DNA of 49,612 bases. It comes from G020348185 sp964525045. GTDB lineage: Bacteria > Nitrospirota > Nitrospiria > Nitrospirales > UBA8639. This document shows positions 8,932 through 16,213 of the stretch, piece by piece. The notes beneath the pieces are model-generated. The model saw nothing but the letters and a program-made list of their open reading frames with translations, was not told where the DNA came from and made no database searches. The stretch's first letter is position 1; every line of letters begins with the position of its first letter. Position numbers and translations under genes: made by a program. The stretch spans positions 1-49,612 of the forward strand of contig CAZGFD010000029.1 in assembly GCA_964525045.1 (NCBI GenBank). Reading direction: 5' to 3'.

Positions 8932-10047
8932 TCAAAAGTTGCCCCATTCGGCTCCGCTCCGTGCTAAGCCTGGTGTAATCTGGTAACCATTGGACCTGGC
9001 CCAGTCACGGGCGGTTTTGTCTATATTGGGGAATCCTGATTTCAAAAAATCTTCAGCCATTGAATCGTCGCCGTGGTCAATCAACACTTGATTCAGTTTG
9101 GTTTCGGAATCCGAAATGCCGAGTTTGACTCCTAATAAAAGAAGCTGACTGCGATATTCGGGAAATCGCACTTGTCTGGCTAACCCATCTCCAACAGCAT
9201 TTTGATCCATTTTTTGTAACGCATCGTACACCTGGCGACCTTCCTGTTTATCAATCCAATGACCTTGATGATCAAGGAGGGTACTGGCAGCATAAATCAA
9301 ACTATCAATGGTGGGTTGATCCTTGGAAACACTCCTGTTTCCCATTTCTCCTCTCCGTTCCTCTGACGATTCTAATTCATTTAAGTCCATTGCCAATACT
9401 CGAGGATGTCTCGTTCCAAACCAAATACATTGTCTTAAACGATCTTCGGGGTTTTTGGGGAAATAGCAGTGTTGGCTATACCATTCTTGTCCGCTTTCGA
9501 CGTACGTCGGAATCCCCGAAGAGATATAGTGATTTGTCAGATCAGGATCTCCATGATCGGCGAGATACGTCACCAGGCCTTTTGTGATGTCCTGATCATC
9601 CAATTTGACACTCAGTTGTAGGGCCTTTGGTCCTAAATCCTGGACATAAATAAATTTTTGGAGGGTAAATAGGAGTTCTTGGTGGGGAAGGCGTCTGAGG
9701 AAGGGAATAATATCGTGTTTGTGCTGTTGTGTCGCCGGGTCAGTTTTCTCCCAATCCTTGAGAACCGTGTAGACTAAACTGTCGGTGACATGGTAGCGCT
9801 GGCGAGGGTCGATCGCTTGACTATAACCCAATGGCCTTTGCCCTTGATTAAACAGCGATTCCAGGTTTTCCAAATCGCCGGAAGTGATATATCGTACCTC
9901 AAGGCGTGTTGGGGAGTCCGCCACAGGATGAGCAATTTTTTTTATGGCACAACCTGCAATTCCCAATAAGCAAACAACCAAGGTTATTCCGACCAGGAGT
10001 GCTGAATTTTGAGTCGTTCCGTCGCACACCGTATTGGTCTTTCCCAT
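8932..10047 (-). CDS. Lipoprotein with internal duplication, unknown function
   Basis: A 371-residue protein with an N-terminal hydrophobic segment ending in a lipobox (IAGC, Cys33), so it is predicted to be lipid-anchored in the envelope. The mature part contains two related blocks, about residues 88-195 and 247-355. Each begins DSL(V/I)Y and ends with a VKL..D...L..DHGD.......SG.P.......W....(C/G)Y pattern. This implies an internal tandem duplication of an all-helical-looking module, perhaps a helical-repeat scaffold. I do not recognise the family. It may be co-transcribed with the downstream unknown gene at 7823. Confidence 0.7.
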   Translation of the reverse strand: MGKTNTVCDGTTQNSALLVGITLVVCLLGIAGCAIKKIAHPVADSPTRLEVRYITSGDLENLESLFNQGQRPLGYSQAIDPRQRYHVTDSLVYTVLKDWEKTDPATQQHKHDIIPFLRRLPHQELLFTLQKFIYVQDLGPKALQLSVKLDDQDITKGLVTYLADHGDPDLTNHYISSGIPTYVESGQEWYSQHCYFPKNPEDRLRQCIWFGTRHPRVLAMDLNELESSEERRGEMGNRSVSKDQPTIDSLIYAASTLLDHQGHWIDKQEGRQVYDALQKMDQNAVGDGLARQVRFPEYRSQLLLLGVKLGISDSETKLNQVLIDHGDDSMAEDFLKSGFPNIDKTARDWARSNGYQITPGLARSGAEWGNF

Positions 10048-10899
10048 AATCAGATCAATCTCTCTGGTATCCGGCTGCCATGTGGATCAGAGATTCCTAT
10101 TCGATTCTTTTCAGGTGTCGATCATACCCCACCGGTTCATCCGTATGCTACTTCCACGCTCAGGACTAAGCAAAAGGGGCAAGGAGTTAGTTTGCGCCTA
10201 AGCGTGTGGCTGATGCAATGAATGATATCGAAGCACCCATCTATCGGAGAGTCGTTAAGGGTCAAAACTATAGTGAGGGAATTAAAACAGGGATGAAAAG
10301 CCCTACTCCGCCAAGGCTACGGCGGGCACCCTTTGCACCGGCGTCGGTTATCAAGGAACTTCGGTGAGCGCGTTGAACTTTTTTGGCTGGCCTATCAGAG
10401 AGAGAGGCATTCGAAGTCGCGTGACCAAGTTCGCCGCTCCCACTAAGGGAAATGCTGACAACCCCGGGAGATGAATAGGAAAATTTTGGATGAGAGCTCT
10501 CCCTTTGTGTTGGCCGGGCTACCGTTTGGGGCCTGATTTCTCCTGACATGGCTGGGGAAATGTCTAAAACGAAGAGGATACCAACTGGGCCGGAGCTCAA
10601 TGTTCCAGAACAACCCAGGTGCAACATGCAAAAAATTTGTAGTGAGTTCAAGGTTTAGGGTACCATCTACTTCCATGGGCTCAGTGAGTGGTAGTGCTAT
10701 TGAATGGGTCACCTGTCTTCTTTGTTCAGCGGTGCAAACCAGCAAAGTAGGATCATTGAAGGACTGGAGTGCCTGGCAATTACTTTTGCTGAGGTTTCCG
10801 GAGTAAAGGGGAACATTGCCCGAAGCGAGTTAAGAAAAATGGCATTTATTGTTAGCAAATAACTCTGTGCAAAGCTTAGGAAAAAGGGAAAATGCGGTC
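10048..10899. other. Gene-poor divergent intergenic region
   Basis: About 850 bp separate the minus-strand lipoprotein gene from the plus-strand cyclic-nucleotide-domain gene. Several open frames of 60-130 codons occur on both strands, but none has a family match I recognise, a convincing ribosome binding site or a coherent composition. A short palindrome CCGCC-N8-GGCGG lies at 10308-10325. Promoters for both flanking genes must lie here, but I cannot assign them. A decayed gene or an unannotated RNA cannot be excluded. Confidence 0.5.
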
Positions 10900-11277
10900 G
10901 TGGAAATAACTCGTATACTTCAGAATGCCAAAGAGGTTGAGACATTTTCTCCGAGAAAGGTAATTTTCATACGCGGTGATCCGGGAAACGTGATGTATCT
11001 CATCAAACAAGGGGAAGTGGAACTATACTTTCGGAAGCAACTGTTCGCCACTCTTGGACAAGGAGGAATTCTTGGGGAAATGGCTTTGCTCGATGGCGAG
11101 TTGCGAAGTTTAACGGCCGTGGCCAAGACTGAATGCCAGCTTGTTCCCATTGATAAAAAACAATTCTCTTTTCTTGTTCAACAAAAACCATCTTTTGCCC
11201 TCCAGATTATGCAAGTCATGGCTGATCGATTGCGATCCATGAATGAGTTATATGGTGAATCACAAAACCAGACTTGA
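10900..11277 (+). CDS. Stand-alone cyclic nucleotide-binding domain protein
   Basis: A protein of about 126 residues that is almost entirely one CNBD (cNMP_binding) jelly-roll. FSPRKVIFIRGDPGNVMYLI forms the first strands, GEVELYF the middle and LGEMALLDGELRSLTA the phosphate-binding cassette. The cassette has GEMALLDG...R where cAMP receptors have GE.AL....RAA, so nucleotide binding is possible but unproven. There is no DNA-binding domain. The start is taken at GTG 10900, with AGGAAAAAGGGA about 10 nt upstream. A TTG at 10849 would extend the N-terminus by 17 unremarkable residues. The gene stands alone. Confidence 0.75.
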   Translation: MEITRILQNAKEVETFSPRKVIFIRGDPGNVMYLIKQGEVELYFRKQLFATLGQGGILGEMALLDGELRSLTAVAKTECQLVPIDKKQFSFLVQQKPSFALQIMQVMADRLRSMNELYGESQNQT

Positions 11278-11570
11278 TCTCGTGGGGAAGAATGCCTGGA
11301 CTATGCACAAGGGAAATTTTATGCCTTTCATTGGTATCGTGGATCAGGCAAGAGCAAACCAAACACAAAAAGATCCGAGAAGAAAATCTCCGCGGCACGA
11401 AGAAACATTTTTCCGAAGGACCAGCTGGATCTCCTTGATGAAAAATCTGAAATACTTCAGTTCACCCAAGCCTGCCGTTTTTTTTTAGGGCCTCCAGCCT
11501 CCTTGTACCTCCGCGTTACTGCTGTCACCCCCTGAAAGGGGCACACCCCTTGTAGGACCATAAACTTCGA

Positions 11571-11903
11571 TTATTCCAGATTCAGGAGGCGTCCAAGTAG
11601 AATATCTTCAATGTTACGTCTCGAATCAAGGACCCCCAGAACAAGTACCGTCCGTCCTGAAATTCGATACATGGTTCTCCAGGGAGGAATGACCAATTCG
11701 CGATATAGCTGGATTCCTTGCGCTTGCAGCTCTGGAATAATGCGGCCCCGCTTAGGGTTCTGGTACAGACTGGAGGTTTGTCGTTTTATTTTCTGAAATA
11801 TTTTTTCCGCCAGGGAGGGGTTGTTTGTCGCTATGAATTTAATGATATGGCATAGGTCTTTTTCAGCGGATTCAGCCCATTCAACGGCATAGGGTTTTTT
11901 CAT
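11571..11903 (-). CDS. RelE/ParE-family toxin
   Basis: A 110-residue type II toxin. It starts KPYAVEWAESAEKDL, includes PKRGRIIPEL and ends with YRISGRTVLVLGVLDSRRNI, matching the RelE/ParE plasmid-stabilisation fold. Its basic C-terminal strand and Arg-rich tail fit a ribosome-dependent mRNA interferase or a gyrase-directed ParE. I cannot decide between them. The start is set at ATG 11903, one base after the antitoxin TGA (TGAAATG), indicating coupled translation. A longer frame to 11933 would overlap the antitoxin needlessly. A small AAGGGG/CCCCTT hairpin at 11536-11551 follows the gene. Confidence 0.87.
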   Translation of the reverse strand: MKKPYAVEWAESAEKDLCHIIKFIATNNPSLAEKIFQKIKRQTSSLYQNPKRGRIIPELQAQGIQLYRELVIPPWRTMYRISGRTVLVLGVLDSRRNIEDILLGRLLNLE

Positions 11904-11904
11904 T

Positions 11905-12174
11905 TCACCGCAAGAGTGATTCGATTTTTTCAAATACCTTTTCTTGGGATATGGCCTTACCCTTCTTAATGTCTTCCTCTCCTTGTGAAATGAGTTTTAA
12001 TATCCCCAAGGCATTGCGCATTTCCTCATAACTTTGGGGATCCTGTAACACGGCTTTGGGTTCGCCGTTTTGTGTAATAATCACTGGTCGATGGGTTTCG
12101 TTGATTTGCTCGAGTAAATCCGCCGCTTTGGCTTTCAGATAGGTGATAGGTTTGATGTCCGATGATATTTTCAT
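11905..12174 (-). CDS. Phd/YefM-family antitoxin
   Basis: An 89-residue antitoxin beginning MKISSDIKPITYLKAKAADL. The Phd/YefM fold is visible in PVIITQNGEPKAVLQDPQSY. The helical C-terminus (about residues 55-89) would wrap the toxin. The N-terminal domain normally binds the operon's own operator with the toxin as corepressor. The start is placed at ATG 12174, 7-8 nt after GGAGGG; ATG 12180 is too close to that site. The longer open frame up to 12453 reads through the promoter and a repeat element and is not coding. It lies immediately upstream of the toxin. Confidence 0.88.
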   Translation of the reverse strand: MKISSDIKPITYLKAKAADLLEQINETHRPVIITQNGEPKAVLQDPQSYEEMRNALGILKLISQGEEDIKKGKAISQEKVFEKIESLLR

Positions 12175-12196
12175 AGCCATGCCCTCCAGACCGTTT

Positions 12197-12224
12197 ATAA
12201 TACTGAATTCGGTCCTATTGTCAA
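12197..12224 (-). promoter_or_regulatory. Sigma-70 promoter of the toxin-antitoxin operon
   Basis: On the minus strand TTGACA (12224-12219) and TATTAT (12202-12197) are separated by 16 bp. The start of transcription is expected near 12190, giving a leader of about 16 nt that carries the GGAGGG ribosome binding site. The match to consensus is strong (six of six and five of six). It also fixes the antitoxin start inside the longer open frame. Autorepression is expected from the family but no operator is assigned. Confidence 0.75.
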
Positions 12225-12295
12225 GGAGCCGAAACGAGAAAAGTGAAGAGTCCCCCTTCACTAACCCCAGTTTGAACCCCTCCCTACTTCTTAGC

Positions 12296-12466
12296 AGAAT
12301 GTTGAAAAAGGCCGCCAGCGGCGTTCGCGATTTTTTGTCGTACTCACGTACTCTCGTGTATGCTCCGTGCGCCAAACAAAGGGGACGCCCTGCGGGACGT
12401 ACCAAGCAATGCGAGGCCTTGCTGGACCTGGCTTCGCGCAGGCGAGCGGACATTTTTGAACATCCT
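12296..12466. repeat. MITE-like TTGAAAAA-bounded element, copy 1
   Basis: This 171-bp element begins AGAATGTTGAAAAAG and ends CATTTTTGAACATCCT, which are imperfect terminal inverted repeats. Its core CTCACGTACTCTCGTGTATGCTCC forms a short hairpin and is shared with copies at 38349 and 47564. It also holds palindromic GC-rich blocks such as GACGCCCTGCGGGACGT. It encodes no protein. It sits between the toxin-antitoxin promoter and tRNA-Ser. Its reading frame creates the false N-terminal extension of the antitoxin. Confidence 0.85.
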
Positions 12467-12513
12467 GATACGCAGGGGGGGGAAAGGCTCCACTCTTGGT
12501 TATGTAGCTATTG

Positions 12514-12603
<90 letters not shown>

Positions 12604-12636
12604 GCATGAAGAAATTTTCGTGGTTATAGGACGGTG

Positions 12637-12665
12637 AGTGTAGGGGTAGGACGCACTCTTGTCAA
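12637..12665 (-). promoter_or_regulatory. Sigma-70 promoter of tRNA-Ser
   Basis: TTGACA (12665-12660) and TACACT (12642-12637) are spaced by 17 bp on the minus strand. The predicted start lies near 12630, about 27 nt before the mature tRNA 5' end. The segment after the -10 box is GC-rich (CACCGTCC), as is usual for stable-RNA promoters under stringent control. That control is inferred from base composition only. Confidence 0.6.
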
Positions 12666-12734
12666 TTGCCCCAAGGGGCCTAATTGGTTTCAGGTAACAT
12701 GCGTGATGAGCTTTGCTATTTTTATTAAATACAC

Positions 12735-12768
12735 CTAACGCCTCTCTGCTTAGTGAAGAGGGGGGTTA
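12735..12768 (-). terminator. Possible hairpin terminator of the 12766 gene
   Basis: On the minus strand TAAC...CCTCT and AGAGG...GTTA form an imperfect stem that begins at the stop codon itself and is followed by GTGTATTTAATAAAAAT. The U-run is poor, so this is only a possible terminator. Confidence 0.35.
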
Positions 12769-12978
12769 CGCATGCCCTTTGGGATCATTGAGAGGATCTT
12801 CCGGAGGTTGAGCATCCATATTTTCGGCCATAAGCTTCATGATGCCCGTCAACTTATTATATTGCGGGTGATCCGGGGTTAAAGGATTGCCTTCTTCATC
12901 CGTTAAAAGATCCTGCATGCCTTCAAAAATTTCGCTCATTTCCGGAAAAGGTATGTCATCTTGTTTCTTTCGTCCCAT
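12766..12978 (-). CDS. Small acidic hypothetical protein
   Basis: A 70-residue protein, rich in Asp, Glu, Pro and Met, with no membrane segment or cysteine. The pattern EMSEIFEGMQDLLTDEEGN suggests one amphipathic helix followed by a Pro-rich tail. An AAAGGAGTGAGTC ribosome binding region precedes ATG 12978, which supports a real gene. I do not recognise the family. It lies 47 bp downstream of the DsbA-like gene on the same strand and may be read through from it. Confidence 0.65.
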   Translation of the reverse strand: MGRKKQDDIPFPEMSEIFEGMQDLLTDEEGNPLTPDHPQYNKLTGIMKLMAENMDAQPPEDPLNDPKGHA

Positions 12979-13025
12979 GACTCACTCCTTTATGAAGTAT
13001 GTAGATGATCGACGTGATGATGGGT

Positions 13026-13655
13026 TTAGCTCTGATTGTCATTTTCGAGAATACTTTGAATCACTTGCTTGAGGTTTTCTTCAGTCAAATTGGCCACTCG
13101 AATATTGCCGTCCAGCACGACAGTCGGAGTATGAGTCACGCCAATTCGTTCTCCCCAGGCTTTGCCTTCCTCCAAGGCTCGGTAAGGCTTTCCGCTGGCC
13201 AAGCCTTCCTCAAATGTCTTAGGATCCAACCCGACCTCTTTGATCAGTAAGGCCCGAATGGATTTATCAAAAACTTGAACCTGGTCATCGTGAATATAGC
13301 GGAATAACACCGTCTTCATTTCTGGACCTTTTCCCATCGTTCGTGCTTGTTCGTGCATTTCAAACGCGGTAGGCAATTTCCCACGGATAACCGGGAAACC
13401 AACCATTCTGGTTTCCAACTGGTCTCCAAATTCATCTTCCAATTTCGTCACCACCACCCGTTCGAACATATGGCAATGCGGACAGTAAAAATCCGCAAAC
13501 TCCAACAAGATCACTTTGCCAGGCTTATGCATCGAGGGTTCGTTGATTAATTCATACTCACCTTTGTAGGTAGGGTCCGCGGCCACGAGAATGTGGGAAC
13601 TCATGACAAGGATAGCGCTGGCGATCAGCACTCCAAAGATTTTTCTGATTTTCAT
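13026..13655 (-). CDS. DsbA-family periplasmic thiol:disulfide oxidoreductase
   Basis: A 209-residue protein with a signal peptide of about 26 residues (cleavage near LVAA/DP). A thioredoxin fold follows, with the active site CPHC at residues 58-61. The helical insertion of the DsbA family follows, and the cis-Pro loop appears as GVTHTPTVV. DsbA-like proteins oxidise or isomerise cysteines in secreted proteins and cytochrome maturation substrates. The CPHC dipeptide is the classic oxidising form. The gene is alone apart from the small acidic gene downstream. Its partner DsbB is not in the window. Confidence 0.88.
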   Translation of the reverse strand: MKIRKIFGVLIASAILVMSSHILVAADPTYKGEYELINEPSMHKPGKVILLEFADFYCPHCHMFERVVVTKLEDEFGDQLETRMVGFPVIRGKLPTAFEMHEQARTMGKGPEMKTVLFRYIHDDQVQVFDKSIRALLIKEVGLDPKTFEEGLASGKPYRALEEGKAWGERIGVTHTPTVVLDGNIRVANLTEENLKQVIQSILENDNQS

Positions 13656-13830
13656 ACCGATCCCTTTCCTTTTCTCTGTCCAATCCGGTATTCAGGGGTA
13701 TTCATGATAACCTGGGAAAAGCCAATGGAGATAACGATAAGGTCATCCATGAACTCTTAGCAGGCTACCATGATAAACTGTGGCATTCAACCGACGGAAG
13801 TTGAGCAATTCCATGAAGGAGGTCAGTCAT

Positions 13831-14151
13831 ATGAAATGCATTAATCTTAAAGATTTTCAACAATTTTCATCTGAAAAAATGAAAAAACTCAATTTATTTC
13901 AGACGCCTCGTTTTTTTTGTGATGTGTACTGCTTCGAGCCGGGCCAGGAACAGAAAGGCCATGTCCATCAGGATCAGGATAAGGTCTACCTTGTGTTGGA
14001 AGGGGAAGGAACGTTTCGGATTGGCGGTGATAACCGTGTCCTAGGAAGAGGCCAGGGAACCATGGCGCCGGCCGGAGATGAGCATGGCGTCGTCAATCAC
14101 ACACAAGACCGCCTGCGGGTTTTAGTCTTTATGGCGCCGAATCCGGGGTGA
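13831..14151 (+). CDS. Cupin-domain protein
   Basis: A 106-residue single-domain cupin. Motif 1 is GHVHQDQDKVYLVLEGEG (about residues 43-60), with metal-ligand candidates His44, His46 and Asp50. Motif 2 supplies His85 in PAGDEHGVVN. The start is ATG 13831, 8 nt after AAGGAGGT; the longer open frame from 13780 is not needed. Small cupins bind a divalent metal and act as dioxygenases, isomerases or sensors, and the role here is not predictable. It is divergent from the DsbA-like gene and convergent with nirK. Confidence 0.82.
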   Translation: MKCINLKDFQQFSSEKMKKLNLFQTPRFFCDVYCFEPGQEQKGHVHQDQDKVYLVLEGEGTFRIGGDNRVLGRGQGTMAPAGDEHGVVNHTQDRLRVLVFMAPNPG

Positions 14152-14155
14152 AGAA

Positions 14156-14344
14156 GTTTCGGGTTCCGAGTTTCAAGTTTCGGGTATAAGGAACTAAGTA
14201 TAATATTGAGATTGGCGATTATGCGGCCGATGGAAGTTTCCCCAGCCTTTTTTTTGCTGCAGATAGTCCTTCGGACGGGAACAAACTATTACTTCCGAAG
14301 AATGAAAACAACCCTTGGACTTTGTAACTCGAAACCCGAAACTC
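14156..14344. repeat. Inverted pair of GTTTCGG-type heptamer repeats
   Basis: The left arm (14156-14184) reads GTTTCGGGTTCCGAGTTTC plus a further unit. The right arm (14326-14344) reads AACTCGAAACCCGAAACTC, its near reverse complement. The unit matches the heptamer of the array at 1-94. The pair fills the gap between the cupin and nirK. A second inverted repeat, CTTCGGA/TCCGAAG, lies inside (about 14268-14299). Confidence 0.75.
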
Positions 14345-14351
14345 TTATTAT

Positions 14352-15371
14352 TTATTGGTCCAAATGTTCATTGAAAATACTGAGGTTGGGTTCTCCAGTG
14401 ACGGAAAGAATACCCAGGGCCCCCTTCGCGACACGGAAAATACTATGGTCGACCAGGAGATAGTCACCCGGAACATCAACCTTGAATTCCAGAATGACCG
14501 ATCCGGCGGAAGGGACAAGGGTTGTTTGGACATTCTGGTTGACGACCCCGCCGATGTTCCCTTCCAAATGCACTCTATCAAAAATCTCCCCAATGATATG
14601 GAAGGAGGAGGCCGAGTTTGGTCCGATATTACCGAAAAATAGTCGTACGGTCTCGCCAACCTTCGCCTTGAGCTGCCCTTCTCCGGTCACAGCGCCGACC
14701 GATCCATTAAACACCACATAATCCGGCTTCTCCGCTAATCCTTTATCCATAGACAATTGGTACACACCTTTTTCATCAGTGGGCATGGTAAAGAATTCAC
14801 TTTGAACGACCGCATATTCATGATCGACTTTCCCCAACCCGCCTTCAGGTTCCACAAGGATCATGCCATACATACCATTGGCGATATGCGCTGGAATGTT
14901 CGGCACTGGAGAGGCGCAGTGATACATGTACAACCCTGGAATTAAAACTTTAAAGGTGACCATATCGGTCTGACCAGGCCCTGCCAGAAGCGCTCCCGCG
15001 CCTCCTCCGGGGCCATTCACGGCATGAAAGTCGATATTGTGTGGGAATTTATTCGTTTTGACATTGTTAAAATGAATCGAAACGGTATCTCCAACTCGAA
15101 CGCGAATTATGGGCCCTGGAACTGATCGGTTGAACCCCCAAAATTGATATTGCACTCCATCAGCAAGTGTTCCCTCGTATTCGTTGGCCTCCATATTCAC
15201 AATGACATGAGCGGGTTCTGACCTGCTGATAGGCGGAGGAACCTGCGGTGGAAAGGTAAGTGTGGCGGTAATGGAATCTTGCGCAAGTGCCGGCCCGTTC
15301 CCCAAAAGTGCCAATCCCAAGGCCATGCACCAGAAAAAAATATGTGATGGAACCTGATGTGTCAAACGCAT
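14352..15371 (-). CDS. nirK: Copper-containing nitrite reductase (NO-forming)
   Basis: A 339-residue two-cupredoxin-domain enzyme with a signal peptide (ALA/QD, about residue 30). It reduces nitrite to NO in the periplasm. All ligands are present. Type 1 copper: His111, Cys152, His162 and Met167. Type 2 copper: His116, His151 and His309. The catalytic Asp114 and His258 are also there. The start is ATG 15371, preceded by AAGGGGG 7 nt upstream; a TTG at 15389 is less likely. An FNR-type box lies about 84 bp upstream and a Crp/Fnr gene is adjacent. In nitrite oxidisers the physiological role of NirK is debated. The donor is probably a cupredoxin or cytochrome. Confidence 0.95.
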   Translation of the reverse strand: MRLTHQVPSHIFFWCMALGLALLGNGPALAQDSITATLTFPPQVPPPISRSEPAHVIVNMEANEYEGTLADGVQYQFWGFNRSVPGPIIRVRVGDTVSIHFNNVKTNKFPHNIDFHAVNGPGGGAGALLAGPGQTDMVTFKVLIPGLYMYHCASPVPNIPAHIANGMYGMILVEPEGGLGKVDHEYAVVQSEFFTMPTDEKGVYQLSMDKGLAEKPDYVVFNGSVGAVTGEGQLKAKVGETVRLFFGNIGPNSASSFHIIGEIFDRVHLEGNIGGVVNQNVQTTLVPSAGSVILEFKVDVPGDYLLVDHSIFRVAKGALGILSVTGEPNLSIFNEHLDQ

Positions 15372-15425
15372 AGTTGTCCCCCTTGTCAATGGAATTCAAC
15401 CTATTCAAGAATTTTTAGTTATTTG

Positions 15426-15468
15426 ATAGTAAGGAAAAGGTGCCTGGAAAAACTATGATCTAGATCAA
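15426..15468 (-). promoter_or_regulatory. FNR-type box and -10 element upstream of nirK
   Basis: On the minus strand TTGATCTAGATCAT (15468-15455) matches the FNR/NNR consensus TTGAT-N4-ATCAA with one mismatch. TACTAT (15431-15426) begins about 30 bp from the box centre. That places the centre near -41 to -43, the class II activator position. The neighbouring Crp/Fnr protein has the matching E..SR recognition residues. It points only at nirK, since the gene on the other side ends towards it. Confidence 0.75.
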
Positions 15469-15510
15469 TTTCCAGACATTATTGACTGTGGAAGCAGAGA
15501 AAAGATCTGA

Positions 15511-16200
15511 TTATGACTTTTGAACCAGCTTTTTGAGACTCGGAAGATCGCAGATCATCAGGCTCCGGGCGTTTCCTTTCACCATCCCGGCCTTCTTAAA
15601 ACGACTCATAATGCGACTAGTGGTCTCCAGGGTCAATCCGGCCATATCGGCAAAATCCTGACGCGTGAGGTGAACCTTAAGCCGAATACCATCCGGCTCC
15701 GTTGTGGCTGCCCGGTTGGCAAGATTGACAAGCAGAGAGGCGAGTCGGTGTTCGGCAGAATCCAGGGCAAAGGCTCTGGCATTTTCCTGTGATTCTCGTA
15801 GGCGGTCCCCGAGATAACTGATAATTTCGATTGCAGCCTCTGGATTTCGTTGAAGCATGCCCAGGAGCATTTTTCTGTCTATCTTGACAATGGTAGCTTC
15901 GCCCATCGCTTGAGCGCAGCCCGGGTGAGAAGATCCATTAAGGGCCGATGCCTCACAGCAGAAAAGATCTCCCGGCATTAAGACCTTTAAGGTGACCTCT
16001 CGTCCCTGGGGAGTGGATTTCACGCATTTCACGGTTCCTTCCTTGACGATATGGAACCATTGCGCGGGGTCCCCTTCGCGAAAAATAAAGTCACCCTTGT
16101 TGCAAGGGACTTCGACGGATTGGCGTTCCAATTCCTCGCGATCAGATTTGCGAAGGTGAGTAAAAAGGGGAATGGACTGAAAAAGAGATTGTTGGGGCAT
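15511..16200 (-). CDS. Crp/Fnr-family transcriptional regulator
   Basis: A 229-residue regulator: an N-terminal cNMP-type sensor domain (about 10-125), a long dimer helix (about 127-148) and a C-terminal HTH_CRP (about 178-205). The recognition helix LETTSRIMSRF carries Glu192, Ser195 and Arg196, the E..SR trio that reads TTGAT half-sites in FNR. The FNR N-terminal cysteine cluster is missing. Cysteines sit at 33, 59, 81, 82, 95 and 217, so sensing may use heme, NO or a different cluster. It lies 13 bp after transketolase and upstream of nirK, whose promoter holds a fitting box. Confidence 0.92.
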   Translation of the reverse strand: MPQQSLFQSIPLFTHLRKSDREELERQSVEVPCNKGDFIFREGDPAQWFHIVKEGTVKCVKSTPQGREVTLKVLMPGDLFCCEASALNGSSHPGCAQAMGEATIVKIDRKMLLGMLQRNPEAAIEIISYLGDRLRESQENARAFALDSAEHRLASLLVNLANRAATTEPDGIRLKVHLTRQDFADMAGLTLETTSRIMSRFKKAGMVKGNARSLMICDLPSLKKLVQKS

Positions 16201-16213
16201 GGGAAAACCGGAT

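Noticed and set aside
10774..10790. Sigma54-like promoter (TGGCA...TTGC) upstream of the cyclic-nucleotide-domain gene
   Set aside because: The GG to GC spacing is one base too long for a functional -24/-12 element.
10268..10806. Open frames of 70-130 codons on both strands
   Set aside because: None has a family match I recognise, a ribosome binding site or a consistent composition; they overlap each other on opposite strands.
12175..12453. N-terminal extension of the antitoxin reading frame to 182 residues
   Set aside because: It reads through the sigma-70 promoter and a MITE-like repeat, and its composition is unlike the Phd family. The real start is near 12174.
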